NCBI GenBank assembly: GCA_037142875.1
Contig: JBAWZV010000007.1
Location: forward strand, 1 to 64,000
Direction of reading: 5' to 3'
DNA from: PALSA-600 sp037142875
GTDB lineage: Bacteria > Actinomycetota > Thermoleophilia > Gaiellales > Gaiellaceae
Length of the DNA stretch: 64,000 bases
Shown: positions 47,226-55,998 of the stretch, one piece after another
How the letters are laid out: each line of letters opens with the position of its first letter
Numbering within the stretch: position 1 is the first letter of the stretch
Translations under genes and position numbers: made by a program
The notes under the pieces: generated by a model
What the model was told of the DNA's origin: nothing
Database searches by the model: none
Seen by the model: only the letters and a program-made list of their open reading frames with translations

Positions 47226-47723
47226 TCAGTCGTGGCAGATGTCGCCGACTTCGGCGATGCCGGTGATCAGGATGTCCTTGGTGCGAAGCCGTACAGACTC
47301 ATCATGTGATCCGGACTCCACGACGACGCTCTCACGGCCGGCGACGTGCCGGTCGACGACGAGCCGGTCGCCGTGCGGGCCGCCGATCGGCGGAACTGCC
47401 CCGATCTCGAACCGTGGGTATGCGGCCACGAGTTCGTCTTCGGTTGCGAGTCGCGTGTCGTGCGGCAGGTCGAGCAGGCTGCGGACCTTGAGGAGATCGA
47501 GCCGCTCGGATGCCGGAATGACGCAACGGACAAAGCCGTTGCCGGTGGTCAAGATGATGGTCTTTGCAACCTCATCTTCGGACAGGCCGAGAGCCGCCGC
47601 CGCGTCCCGAGCGCGCTCGGTATGCCGGTGCGGCGCCAGTTCGAACTCGACGCTCTCCCGGGTGAGGAACTCGGCCAGCTCCGCGGTATGGGGCCTCATC
47701 GTTTGCTGCTCGGTTGGTGTCAT
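47226..47723 (-). CDS. YbaK/EbsC-type aminoacyl-tRNA deacylase
   Basis: 165 residues: LTRESVEFELAPHRHTERAR, ALGLSEDEVAKTIILTTGNG (with the K of the VxKTI motif), CVIPASERLDLLKVRSLLDL, TEDELVAAYPRFEIGAVPPI GG (the G-x-[IV]-P-P motif) and VVVESGSHDESVRLRTKDIL. This is the editing-domain family that removes misacylated amino acids from tRNA (YbaK for Cys-tRNAPro). A strong Shine-Dalgarno (GGAGGTGAG) fixes ATG 47723; the longer frame to 47792 is excluded. Confidence 0.88.
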   Translation of the reverse strand: MTPTEQQTMRPHTAELAEFLTRESVEFELAPHRHTERARDAAAALGLSEDEVAKTIILTTGNGFVRCVIPASERLDLLKVRSLLDLPHDTRLATEDELVAAYPRFEIGAVPPIGGPHGDRLVVDRHVAGRESVVVESGSHDESVRLRTKDILITGIAEVGDICHD

Positions 47724-47859
47724 CGTTCTCACCTCCACTCGTTCGGACTGAAGCGTCGCTCGGCCCAAACCCTGCGGCATCCGTGGCCACACCGATACGT
47801 CAGGCGGTTTTCACGGACGTATCGAATGCCCTCGGTCATGTGACCTTCCTTTTGGGGGA

Positions 47860-47887
47860 TTGTGGCCGGTGCCGCTCCGACTATAAT
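47860..47887 (+). promoter_or_regulatory. Promoter of the secreted IPT-repeat gene
   Basis: TTGTGG, 16-nt spacer, TATAAT (47882-47887). The -10 is a perfect consensus. Transcription should begin near 47894, giving a leader of about 70 nt with some G/C dyads before the TTG start. Confidence 0.6.
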
Positions 47888-47962
47888 CCGGTCATCAGCG
47901 CTCCCGGCTGCGGGGCTTCGGAGGCTGATTTCAGTGGTGCGGCGACAGAAGGGAACTGCGGC

Positions 47963-49984
47963 TTGACGGGCGTACGTGATCTTTGCTCGGCTGGAATTCG
48001 GGCAGGCCTCCTACTCGCCTTGGCGTGCCTCCTGACAGGGCAGGCCGCGGCCGCGACGAGCGGCCTCGGCGCTCCCCATCGCGTTGCTGCTCCGCGTCAC
48101 GCGACGGCTCCACATCGCGTCAATGCCACGAACGCGTCGGAGCCGGGCAAGGAGAGCGTCCCCGGGCCAAGCAAGTTCGCCTCCACGGTCAGCTCACCGG
48201 GCAACCTCACCTGGCATACCGGTCCCGTCATGCACACGAACACGACGTATGCCATCTACTGGATTCCGGCCGGGTACTCGGTCAGCGCGAACTACACGGG
48301 CCTTATCGATGGCTACTTCAAGAACCTTGCTGCTGCGAGTGGTGCCGTCACGAACGTCTATACGGCAAGCACGCAGTACTTCGATGCAACCGGCCCGGTC
48401 ACGACGCAGTCGACGTTCGGCGGGTCGATCATCGACACGAACCCATACCCCGCATCCGGGTGCACCGACTACGTCGACCAGACGCTGACCACGAAGGCTG
48501 CGATGTGTCTGACAGACGCGCAGATCCAGACGGAGCTGAATCGTGTCATCACCGCGCAGGGGTGGCCACGCGGCCTTACGAACATGTACTTCATCTTCAC
48601 GCCGAAGAACGTCGGCAGCTGCTTCGACAGCGGTTCGACGACCTGCGCGTACACCTACTACTGCGGGTACCACCAGTACCTTGGCTCGACGTCGAGCCCG
48701 ACGATCTACGCGAACGAGCCGTATGACGCATTCGTCCCGGGTGCGTGCGGCGCGCCGACGTCGCCGAACGGAGATGACGCTGACTCCACGCTCAGCGTCG
48801 TCAGCCATGAGCACAACGAGGCGATCACCGACCCGCTCAGTACCGGCTGGTACGACCCGTCCGGAAACGAGAACGGCGACAAGTGTTCATGGACGTACGG
48901 CACGGCGCTCGGGTCGACGACGACCGGCTCGTACAACCAGCTGATCGGAACCGGCAAGTACTACCTCCAGCAGGAGTGGAGCAACGCGTCGAGCTCGTGC
49001 GTCCTGCGCGGCCCGACGACCGCACCGACCGCGACGAGCTACTCGCCGTCGAGCGGCTCACCGGGCACGTCGGTCTCCATCTCCGGCACGTCCTTTGTTG
49101 GCGTCACGTCGGTCACGTTCAACAGCGCCGCTGCCGCGTTCACCGCCGGCTCCTGGACATCGATCACTGCGACGGTTCCGGCTGGTGCGACCACCGGCCC
49201 GGTTGTCGTCAAGACGCAGACGGGCAGCGTCACGGTGGGCACGTTCACCATGGCTCCCGCCCCGACGATCTCGACCTTCTCCCCGACGAGCGGTGCGGCC
49301 GGAGCGAGAGTCTCGATCGCAGGCTCCAACCTGACCGGCGCCAGCACCGTCAAGTTCGGCGGTGTTGCGGCGACGTCGTACACCGTTGTCTCTGCGACGT
49401 CGATCACCGCGACGGTGCCGCCAGGCGCTGTCACCGGCTCTGTGAGCGTCACGACGGCAGGCGGCACGGCGACGAGCCCCGCAGCGTTCACGGTCGTTGC
49501 TGTGCCGACCATCTCGAGCTTCTCGCCGGCCACCGGAGCTGTCGGATCGAGCGTCACGCTCACGGGCACTGCGCTCACCGGTGCGAGCGCTGTCAAGTTC
49601 AACGGGGTCGCTGCGACCTACACCGTCGTCTCGGCCACCTCTGTCACAGCGACAGTTCCGGTGGGAGCGACAACGGGCAAGGTCTCGGTCACGACGCCTG
49701 GCGGAACAGCGTCGAGCAGCAGCAGCTTTACCGTCGTCGCGGCGCCGGCCATCACGAGCCTCTCGCCGACGAGCGGCTCTGTCGGGACGAGCGTCACGAT
49801 CAGCGGCTCCGGGCTGTCCGGCACCACGGCTGTGACGTTCAACGGTGTGAAGGCGACGTTCAAGGTCGCGTCGACGGGCACGTCGGTGACCACGACCGTT
49901 CCGACGGGCGCCACCACCGGCTCGGTCAAGGTCACCACCCCGGGTGGGACCGCGGCGAGCAGCGTCGTCTTCACCGTCAAGTAG
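47963..49984 (+). CDS. Secreted protein with HEHNE motif and four IPT/TIG domains
   Basis: 673 residues. Signal peptide (LTGVRDLCSAGIRAGLLLAL ACLLTGQAAAA), a mature domain of about 270 residues with TYAIYWIPAGYSVSANYTGL, GGSIIDTNPYP, NMYFIFTPKNVGSCF and SVVSHEHNEAITDPLSTGWY, then four IPT/TIG Ig-like domains (from about residue 350) each with SPTSGxxGxxVxIxG. The HExxxE cluster recalls the EXORDIUM/Phi_1 type and some metallopeptidases; no catalysis is proven. The protein is exported and probably stays at the surface. The start is TTG at 47963, directly before the signal peptide, with GAAGGG about 9 nt upstream. Confidence 0.72.
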   Translation: MTGVRDLCSAGIRAGLLLALACLLTGQAAAATSGLGAPHRVAAPRHATAPHRVNATNASEPGKESVPGPSKFASTVSSPGNLTWHTGPVMHTNTTYAIYWIPAGYSVSANYTGLIDGYFKNLAAASGAVTNVYTASTQYFDATGPVTTQSTFGGSIIDTNPYPASGCTDYVDQTLTTKAAMCLTDAQIQTELNRVITAQGWPRGLTNMYFIFTPKNVGSCFDSGSTTCAYTYYCGYHQYLGSTSSPTIYANEPYDAFVPGACGAPTSPNGDDADSTLSVVSHEHNEAITDPLSTGWYDPSGNENGDKCSWTYGTALGSTTTGSYNQLIGTGKYYLQQEWSNASSSCVLRGPTTAPTATSYSPSSGSPGTSVSISGTSFVGVTSVTFNSAAAAFTAGSWTSITATVPAGATTGPVVVKTQTGSVTVGTFTMAPAPTISTFSPTSGAAGARVSIAGSNLTGASTVKFGGVAATSYTVVSATSITATVPPGAVTGSVSVTTAGGTATSPAAFTVVAVPTISSFSPATGAVGSSVTLTGTALTGASAVKFNGVAATYTVVSATSVTATVPVGATTGKVSVTTPGGTASSSSSFTVVAAPAITSLSPTSGSVGTSVTISGSGLSGTTAVTFNGVKATFKVASTGTSVTTTVPTGATTGSVKVTTPGGTAASSVVFTVK

Positions 49985-50006
49985 CGATCGGTCTAGGCTC
50001 CGCTTC

Positions 50007-51233
50007 GTGGCGGAGGGTGTGCAGCCGGTCGGCGAGCAGCGGCGATGGTTCGTGCCTGGTGTCCGGGCGATCGGTCTCGCCAGCTTCCTGTCGGATCTCG
50101 GACACGAGGTGCCGACGGCGCTTCTGCCGAGTCTTCTGACAACGACCCTTGGGCTAGGAGCAGATCGAGCAGCAGCAACCCTTGGCGCGATCGAAGGCGT
50201 CGCGGACGGTGCGGCCGGAGTCGCGCGGCTCGGGGGCGGTCCGCTCGCCGACGATCCACACCGACGGCGAGCGACAGCGGTTGGTGGCTACGCGATGACG
50301 GCGGTCTTCTCCTCGCTGATCGCAGCGACAACCGCGGCCTGGCAGGTCGGTGTGTTGCGTGCCGTAGCGTGGGGTGCCCGGGGCGCTCGGAGCCCGTCGC
50401 GAAATGCGCTGCTGGCTGATCTCGTCCCCGCGTCGGCCTATGGGCGCGCCTATGGGTTCGAGCGGGCGATGGACAACCTCGGTGCGATCGGCGGGCCGCT
50501 GCTTGCACTCGGCCTCGTGGCGCTTGTCGGCGTGCGAGCAGCGATTGCGTTGTCGTTCATCCCGGCTGCGCTCGCGGCGGTCGCGATCGTCGTTGCAGTG
50601 AGGTCTGCGCCGACACTCGGCGCGCGGGAGCGGCGCCCGTTGCGGATTCATGTTCGCTCCGTGCTCCACGGCCGTCTGCGGGGACTCGTCGCCGGGATCG
50701 CGGCGTTCGAGCTCGCGAACGTTGCGGCGACGCTTCTCATCCTCCGTGCACTCAACCTTCTCAGCCCGGGTGAGAGCTACTCGGCGACGGCGCTTGTTCT
50801 CTACGCGGGGTACAACCTCGCCGCGACGCTGATCGCCGTGCCGGGCGGCGTCGTCACCGACCGACGCGGTCCGGACGCCGTTCTCGTTGCCGGCGCCGTA
50901 GCGTTTGCTGCTGCCTTTACCGGCTTCGCATTCGTCGGTGCGAGCGTCGGTGCGCTCGCGGCCTGCTTCGTGGTGGCTGGTGCCGGGATTGGCCTCGCCG
51001 AGTCCGCACAGTCCGCCGCGGTTGCCACGCATGCGCCCGTCGAGTTGCGTGGCTCGGCCTTTGGCCTGGTTGCCGGCGTGCAGGCGTTTGCAAACCTTGC
51101 TGCGAGCGCCGTCGCGGGGCTGCTGTACGCCACGGTCTCGCCGCGCGCAGCCTTCCTCTACCTGGCTGGCTGGGCGGCTCTGAGCGCCGGCCTCTTCTGC
51201 GTCACTCTCGTCCGGCGGCGCGAGGGACACTGA
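50007..51233 (+). CDS. Major facilitator superfamily transporter
   Basis: 408 residues, twelve predicted helices. AIGLASFLSDLGHEVPTALL at the start and the loop GARSPSRNALLADLVPASAYGRAYGFERA after helix 4 match a group of MFS permeases from Thermoleophilia and chloroflexi (often next to arsenic or other efflux). The second half has PGGVVTDRRGPDAVLVAG, the usual loop motif. The cargo is unknown. It lies 115 bp upstream of the TOMM precursor, on the same strand, but is probably a separate transcript: TAGGCT 7 nt before the GTG gives it its own leaderless start. Confidence 0.82.
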   Translation: MAEGVQPVGEQRRWFVPGVRAIGLASFLSDLGHEVPTALLPSLLTTTLGLGADRAAATLGAIEGVADGAAGVARLGGGPLADDPHRRRATAVGGYAMTAVFSSLIAATTAAWQVGVLRAVAWGARGARSPSRNALLADLVPASAYGRAYGFERAMDNLGAIGGPLLALGLVALVGVRAAIALSFIPAALAAVAIVVAVRSAPTLGARERRPLRIHVRSVLHGRLRGLVAGIAAFELANVAATLLILRALNLLSPGESYSATALVLYAGYNLAATLIAVPGGVVTDRRGPDAVLVAGAVAFAAAFTGFAFVGASVGALAACFVVAGAGIGLAESAQSAAVATHAPVELRGSAFGLVAGVQAFANLAASAVAGLLYATVSPRAAFLYLAGWAALSAGLFCVTLVRRREGH

Positions 51234-51348
51234 CCGAATCGGAGCGGACGCTGGCGACAGATGGCGTTCCACTTTCGACTCGTCCGCGTTACAGACACAT
51301 CACTTCTTGCTCGGTACGTTGGCCTCTCCGACAACGAGGAGGGCTGAG

Positions 51349-51480
51349 ATGTTCAAAGAGTTGACGCGAGAGCTACTCGATCTGAACGCGAGCGTGCAGG
51401 GGACGGCAGCGACGCGGTTTGCCTTCGTGATCGACTGCTGCAGTTGCTGCTGCTGTGGCTGCTTCGTCTTCTGCCGATGA
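51349..51480 (+). CDS. TOMM (thiazole/oxazole-modified) precursor peptide
   Basis: 43 codons, below usual gene-calling limits: leader MFKELTRELLDLNASVQGTA then ATRFAFVID, core CCSCCCCGCFVFCR. The core has eight Cys and one Ser among 14 residues, the expected substrate for azoline-forming YcaO enzymes, and recalls the CCCCC block of streptolysin S. GAGGAGGG lies 5-6 nt before the ATG, one of the strongest ribosome sites in the window. The RRE/ThiF-like gene follows after 46 bp, then YcaO, SagB, protease and ABC exporter on the same strand. The leader helix (ELTRELLDLNASVQ) is the likely RRE-binding part, and cleavage probably lies before C30. I see no other precursor in the cluster. Confidence 0.85.
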   Translation: MFKELTRELLDLNASVQGTAATRFAFVIDCCSCCCCGCFVFCR

Positions 51481-51526
51481 CGGCCGCTGTTCCAGCTGAT
51501 GCTCGGGGTGACCGGAGGCGACGGGT

Positions 51527-52471
51527 ATGAGCGAGGGGCCCTTCGACCGCCCGCTGCTCGCCCCGTGGTACCGGCTCGTCGGGGACGGCGATCGGCTACT
51601 GCTCGAACACGGGCAGGCGGTCGTCGTCCTCGAGGGCGCTGCCGTGCGGCGGTTTCTGCCAGCACTTCTTCCGCTCCTCGACGGCACGCGGACGATCGGC
51701 GATCTCGCCGTCTTGCTCGGCGACGCGTCCAGGCCGGCGATCGAGCAGGCGATCGACGTGCTCGGCGCGCATGGCGTTCTCAGTGAGGGTGCGCCTGCGG
51801 ACGAGGGCACGCGGGCCGCTGCTCATCTCCTTGCCGCGGCTCGCGGCCTCGCCCCGTCGCTTGTGGGTGAGCGCCTCGCTGGTTGCAACGTCGGCATCGC
51901 CGGACGATCTGCCTCTAGCGTTGAGATCGCGCGCCTCCTGCGACTGGCGGGAGTGGGGGACGTCCGTCGCGTGTCGTGGCGGGGTGACTCGGAGGTCGGC
52001 TTCGTGATCACCGCACCCGCTCCGGACGAGGCGGCCGCTCTGCCGGAGTGGAACGCGCGGGCGCTCGAACGGGGAACGGTGTGGCTTCCGGTTCGTCCGT
52101 TCGACGGGCACCACGCCGCAGTCGGTCCGTTGATCGTTCCGCGCGAGTCTGGCTGCTACGCGTGCCTGTTGCTGCGACGAGAGGCGAACCTGGAGTACGG
52201 AGCTGTCCTCGAAGAGATCGAGCGCATCCCGATCGCGGCAACCGCCGACTCCGGAGTCGAGGCGATCACGGCGGGTATCGCCGCGCACCTCGCGCTTCGC
52301 TGGATCGGGGGCAACGACACAACGCTTCCCGGCGTACTGCATGCGTTGGAGCTGTTCCCGCGTCTCACACTCACGGAACACCACGTACTGCGGGTCCCAC
52401 GGTGTCCCGCATGTTCGCCCGTCGCGAGCGTTGCGTCGCCGCTTCCCTGGCACGGTGTGGCGGCGGCATGA
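51527..52471 (+). CDS. TOMM leader-peptide-binding protein (RRE + ThiF-like, zinc tetracysteine)
   Basis: 314 residues. Residues 1-90 form a PqqD-like RRE winged helix (LLLEHGQAVVVLEGAAVRRF LPALLPLLDGTRTIGDLAVL). The rest is a reduced E1/ThiF fold (GCNVGIAGRSASSVEIARLL) with two CxxC pairs, SGCYACLLLRREANL and VPRCPACSP, which bind the structural zinc of ocin-ThiF/TOMM 'cyclodehydratase partner' proteins. No ATP-binding GxGxxG/R is evident, as expected: it delivers the precursor to the YcaO enzyme and activates it. GGAGG precedes the ATG. The stop overlaps the YcaO ATG. Confidence 0.85.
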   Translation: MSEGPFDRPLLAPWYRLVGDGDRLLLEHGQAVVVLEGAAVRRFLPALLPLLDGTRTIGDLAVLLGDASRPAIEQAIDVLGAHGVLSEGAPADEGTRAAAHLLAAARGLAPSLVGERLAGCNVGIAGRSASSVEIARLLRLAGVGDVRRVSWRGDSEVGFVITAPAPDEAAALPEWNARALERGTVWLPVRPFDGHHAAVGPLIVPRESGCYACLLLRREANLEYGAVLEEIERIPIAATADSGVEAITAGIAAHLALRWIGGNDTTLPGVLHALELFPRLTLTEHHVLRVPRCPACSPVASVASPLPWHGVAAA

Positions 52472-53781
52472 TCACGGCCCTACCAGAGCCTCTCCGCCGG
52501 GCAGTCTCCCGGTACACGGGAATTGTCAGGACGCTCGAAGAGCCGCTGCCGACGCCGGGCGAGCCTCCGCTCTTCCGTGCCACATGCGAGATCGGGAGGG
52601 CCGACACGCTACTCGGGGCCCCGCTCGGTCATGTCACCGGCATCGGCGGCGCCGGACTCACGCGTGCAGACGCCGCCGCGGCCTCCGTGGGTGAGGCCCT
52701 TGAGCGCTACTCGGCGACCTACATCGATCGGCAGCGACTCACGGTCGCAACCGCCGACGAGCTCGGCGCCGACGCGGTCGCACCGTCGCGCTTCGGTCTC
52801 TTCTCCGATCGGCAGTACGCGCAGGAGGCATTCCCGTTTCGACCGTTCACCGCCGATACGAGAGTGGCCTGGACGGACGGGTGGGAGATCACGTCCGGGC
52901 GGCGGGTGCTTCTCCCGGCGGAGCTCGTGTATCTCGGTGACGCTGGGTTCGGGGCGATGCGCATCGGGTACGCCACTAGCAGCGGAATGGCATGTGCGCC
53001 CTCGGTTGACGAGGCGTGTGCACGGGGCCTGTGCGAGGTCGTCGAGCGCGACGCGTTCATGATCGTCTGGGCAAACCGCCTGAGCCTGCCCAGGTTGGAT
53101 TGGGGGGGCGAGCCGCGACTCGTGGCTCTCGAGGAGCGGCTGTTTGCACGGACGGGACTCACCTACAGCGTCATCGACCTCTCCTCGATCCATGGTCTCC
53201 CGTCGTTCCTCGGCGTCGTGCGGTCAGAGCGGGGACGCTGGGGCGCGTTTGGAGTCGGGGCGGGCACGGCTCCCACGGTCGAACGGGCGTGGTGGAAGGC
53301 GCTCTCGGAGGCGTTCGCTGCCCGCTCGGCAGGCCAGAAGCTTGCGGTGCTCCTGCCCGAGCCAGACTTCGGCCCGGCAGGTGACGGCGTACTCACCTTC
53401 GAGGATCACATCCGCTACCACTCCGACCGTCGTCGGTCGGCCGCGGCGGCCTTCCTCGATGCCTCCGGCGCGACGAACGACATCACCGACGTTCCCGTCA
53501 TCGATGAGAAAGACCCGAGTGCGACCGTGCTCGCACTTGCCGAGCGCGTGCATCGCGCCGGATCGACGGCGTACGCCGTCGACGTCACCTCGCCCGATGT
53601 TCGCTCGCTCGGACTCGTTGTGATCAAGGTCGTTGCGCCCGAGTTCTGCACTCTCGACGTTCCGCATGCCGCACGATTCCTGGGTGGCCCCAGGCTGTAC
53701 CAGGGCGCGTACGAGGCCGGCCTGAGCGACGCGGTGCTATGTCCCGACGACGTCAACTCCGAGCCACATCCGTTTCCGTGA
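52468..53781 (+). CDS. YcaO-type azoline cyclodehydratase
   Basis: 437 residues: the YcaO ATP-binding motifs GAGLTRADAAAASVGEALER (SxxEAxER), SSGMACAPSVDEACARGLCE VVERDAF (the E-x-x-E-R-D pattern for Mg/ATP) and GVGAGTAPTVERAWWKALSE are all present. The C-terminus ends in EPHPFP, the PxPxP-type tail that enters the active site in TOMM YcaO enzymes. It activates backbone amides with ATP and cyclises Cys/Ser into thiazoline/oxazoline rings in the precursor. ATG overlaps the ThiF-like stop by ATGA; its own stop overlaps the SagB GTG. Confidence 0.93.
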   Translation: MITALPEPLRRAVSRYTGIVRTLEEPLPTPGEPPLFRATCEIGRADTLLGAPLGHVTGIGGAGLTRADAAAASVGEALERYSATYIDRQRLTVATADELGADAVAPSRFGLFSDRQYAQEAFPFRPFTADTRVAWTDGWEITSGRRVLLPAELVYLGDAGFGAMRIGYATSSGMACAPSVDEACARGLCEVVERDAFMIVWANRLSLPRLDWGGEPRLVALEERLFARTGLTYSVIDLSSIHGLPSFLGVVRSERGRWGAFGVGAGTAPTVERAWWKALSEAFAARSAGQKLAVLLPEPDFGPAGDGVLTFEDHIRYHSDRRRSAAAAFLDASGATNDITDVPVIDEKDPSATVLALAERVHRAGSTAYAVDVTSPDVRSLGLVVIKVVAPEFCTLDVPHAARFLGGPRLYQGAYEAGLSDAVLCPDDVNSEPHPFP

Positions 53782-54590
53782 GCAAGGTCGTCCCCACAGC
53801 AGAGTTCGCCTCGATCGTCTACGGGGCCGCCGAAGCGCCGGCAGACGACCCAGCCGAGGACTTCCACGAGGCCTCGCGTCTCTACCCGAACATCGCGCCG
53901 GGGCGGCTCTCGACGCTCGTCGATCTCGCTCGTGACCCCGAGCTCCAGCAGACGGTCGCACGGGCAAGTCGCCTCTACGAACACGCCCCGACGATCGATC
54001 TACCGGCGCCTCGCCTGCCGAAAGTCCCACTCCAGAACGCGCTTGATCGTCGGGCCTCAACCCTCACCGACATGCCATCGGGGATCAACCTCGGGACGCT
54101 TTCGGCACTACTCGGAGCGAGCTATCGCTCGCGGGACCGCGGGCCAGGCGTTGCACGGAGGCCGGTTCCCTCGGGAGGGGCCCTCTACCCGGTGGAGCTC
54201 TACCCGATCCCCTTGGCTGTCGAGGGAGTCGACTCGGCGGTCTACCACTACCACCCGTATCGGCACTGTCTCGAGCGCCTCGCTGACGTCACGCCTGCCG
54301 CTGTTCGCGCTTCGCTTGTCGACCAGAACGTGGCCGACCGCGCCGCGGCGCTCGTCGTCGTGACCGGGATGTTCTGGCGCTCGCGCTTCAAGTACGGACT
54401 CCGCGGGTATCGTTTCGTGCTCCTGGAGGCGGGCCATGTCGTCCAGAACGCGCTGCTCGTCGCGGCGGCTCTTGGAGTGACCGCGCTGCCACTTGGCGGG
54501 TTCTACGACAACCGCCTCGACGCGCTGGTGGGCGCCGACGGTATCGACGAGGCAACCGTCTACGCGTTCGTGGTCGGTGGGCGGGCGTGA
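53778..54590 (+). CDS. SagB-type azoline dehydrogenase
   Basis: 270 residues of the FMN nitroreductase fold: EDFHEASRLYPNIAPG at the N-terminus, RRPVPSGGALYPVELYPIPL (SagB-type P-S-[GA]-G-x-[LR]-[YH]-P), VYHYHPYRHCLERL, FWRSRFKYGLRGYRFVLLEA GHVVQNALL and LPLGGFYDNRLDALVG. It oxidises thiazolines and oxazolines to aromatic thiazoles and oxazoles, so the finished peptide probably carries aromatic rings. GTG start in the YcaO stop (GTGA); followed by the CPBP gene, again with GTGA. Confidence 0.92.
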   Translation: MSKVVPTAEFASIVYGAAEAPADDPAEDFHEASRLYPNIAPGRLSTLVDLARDPELQQTVARASRLYEHAPTIDLPAPRLPKVPLQNALDRRASTLTDMPSGINLGTLSALLGASYRSRDRGPGVARRPVPSGGALYPVELYPIPLAVEGVDSAVYHYHPYRHCLERLADVTPAAVRASLVDQNVADRAAALVVVTGMFWRSRFKYGLRGYRFVLLEAGHVVQNALLVAAALGVTALPLGGFYDNRLDALVGADGIDEATVYAFVVGGRA

Positions 54591-55144
54591 ACTTGGAGAC
54601 CGACGCGGTTCGTGTCCGTGAGCGAACGGGACAGTTCGGCTCACCTGCCGTCTGTCTGTGGTTGCGGATCGGTGCCTTCATGCTCCTCTCGGTCGTGCTC
54701 GGAGCGACGCGCAGGCCCCCCGCGCCTGACGCGCAGTTGGCGCTCGTCCCCGCGCTCACGACTGGCGTAGCTGTTGGCTTTTCCCTGTATCTGCTCGTTG
54801 CCTGGCGACGGCTCGGACGTCCGCACAGCCTGCGTCTTCGCTCCGCCGCGTTCGCACGCCTGGTGGTCCTCGGGGTCTGCGCCCTGAACGAGGAGGTTGT
54901 CTGGCGCTGGTTCGTGCTCGGCACCCTCCTCACCTGGGGGACGGTCGCCGCTCTTGCTGGGAGCACGCTCGGCTTCGCCACCGTTCATCGAAATGGCAGC
55001 GCGTTCCACCTCCTCACGGGCACGACGTTCGGAACGGTGTATCTGGCTACCGGCTCGCTCCTCGCCTGCGCCGCCGCCCACCTCGCGTACAACAGCTGTG
55101 TTGCGTACTGCGCCGAGCGGTCGCGTCCCCTGGTGACTGCATGA
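54587..55144 (+). CDS. CPBP-family intramembrane metalloprotease (CAAX protease-like)
   Basis: 185 residues with about six helices and all three CPBP motifs: NEEVVWRWFVLG (E-E-x3-R), FATVH (F-x3-H) and AAHLAYNS (H-x3-N). Members of this family in RiPP clusters remove the leader peptide or give self-immunity; SagE of streptolysin S is one. Overlaps SagB and the ATPase gene by 4 bp each, so it belongs to the pathway. No second protease is seen, so it is the best candidate for leader removal. Confidence 0.87.
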   Translation: MNLETDAVRVRERTGQFGSPAVCLWLRIGAFMLLSVVLGATRRPPAPDAQLALVPALTTGVAVGFSLYLLVAWRRLGRPHSLRLRSAAFARLVVLGVCALNEEVVWRWFVLGTLLTWGTVAALAGSTLGFATVHRNGSAFHLLTGTTFGTVYLATGSLLACAAAHLAYNSCVAYCAERSRPLVTA

Positions 55145-55998
55145 AGGTCGCGGAGCTCGTCGAGGTCAGCAAGTCCTACGGCACAGCGAAGGCACTCGAC
55201 AGGGCGAGCTTTGCAGTTGGCGAGGGCGAGGTCGTCGCACTTCTGGGCCCGAATGGGGCGGGGAAGTCGACGGCCATCGCTGTCCTGCTAGGGCTGGGAC
55301 GACCTGATCGTGGGGTGGCACGGCTCTACGGCGGTGACCCGAGGCGTCCGGGCTCGCGCCGGAGAGTCGGTGTGACTCCTCAGGAGTCGCTCTTTCCGGG
55401 CACGCTCCGCGTTGACGAGCTCGTGCGGCTGATCGCTACGCACTACGCGCAGCCGCTCCCGGAGTCGTTGCTGTTCGAGCGCTTCGGCCTTGTCGACATC
55501 GCTGAGCGCCAGATCGGTGGGCTCTCGGTCGGACAGCGTCGTCGGCTCGGTGTCGCGCTTGCGTTCGTGGGGCGCCCGACGTTCATCGTGCTCGATGAGC
55601 CGACGGTCGGCCTTGACAGCGATGCACGGCGAGCGGTGTGGGCTGCGATCCGTGACCACAGGGCCAGTGGCGGCACCGTCTTGCTCACAACGCACCAGAT
55701 CGAAGAGGCCGACCTTCTCGCGGACCGCGTCGTCCTCGTCGAGGAGGGGCGCATCGTCACCGATCGCTCGGTCGAGGCGTTGAAGGCCTCGGCTGGCTGT
55801 GTCCTGGTTCGCTTCGAGGCGGGCGCCGACATCCGGGTGCCGGGAGCGGTACGTAACGGCTTGTTTCTCGACCTCCACGTGCGTGACGCCGGCCGCACCG
55901 TCGAGGAGCTTGTTCGGTCAGGCGTGCCGCTCCACGGCCTCGAGGTACGGGCGATCTCGCTCGAGGAGGCGCTTGCGCCGCAGGTGGTCACGCCATGA
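55141..55998 (+). CDS. ABC transporter ATP-binding protein (TOMM export)
   Basis: 285 residues: Walker A GPNGAGKSTAIAVL, Q-loop VGVTPQESLFPG, signature QIGGLSVGQRRRLGVALAF, Walker B FIVLDEPTVGLD and H-loop LLTTHQIEEADLL. It belongs to the DrrA/CcmA drug- and peptide-efflux group, which pairs with a separate permease. ATG overlaps the CPBP stop. It should power export of, or self-protection from, the modified peptide. Confidence 0.93.
   Translation: MKVAELVEVSKSYGTAKALDRASFAVGEGEVVALLGPNGAGKSTAIAVLLGLGRPDRGVARLYGGDPRRPGSRRRVGVTPQESLFPGTLRVDELVRLIATHYAQPLPESLLFERFGLVDIAERQIGGLSVGQRRRLGVALAFVGRPTFIVLDEPTVGLDSDARRAVWAAIRDHRASGGTVLLTTHQIEEADLLADRVVLVEEGRIVTDRSVEALKASAGCVLVRFEAGADIRVPGAVRNGLFLDLHVRDAGRTVEELVRSGVPLHGLEVRAISLEEALAPQVVTP

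Noticed and set aside
47888..47962. Riboswitch in the leader of the secreted IPT protein
   Set aside because: The leader is only about 70 nt and matches no aptamer consensus that I can recall; its short dyads are expected at this GC content.
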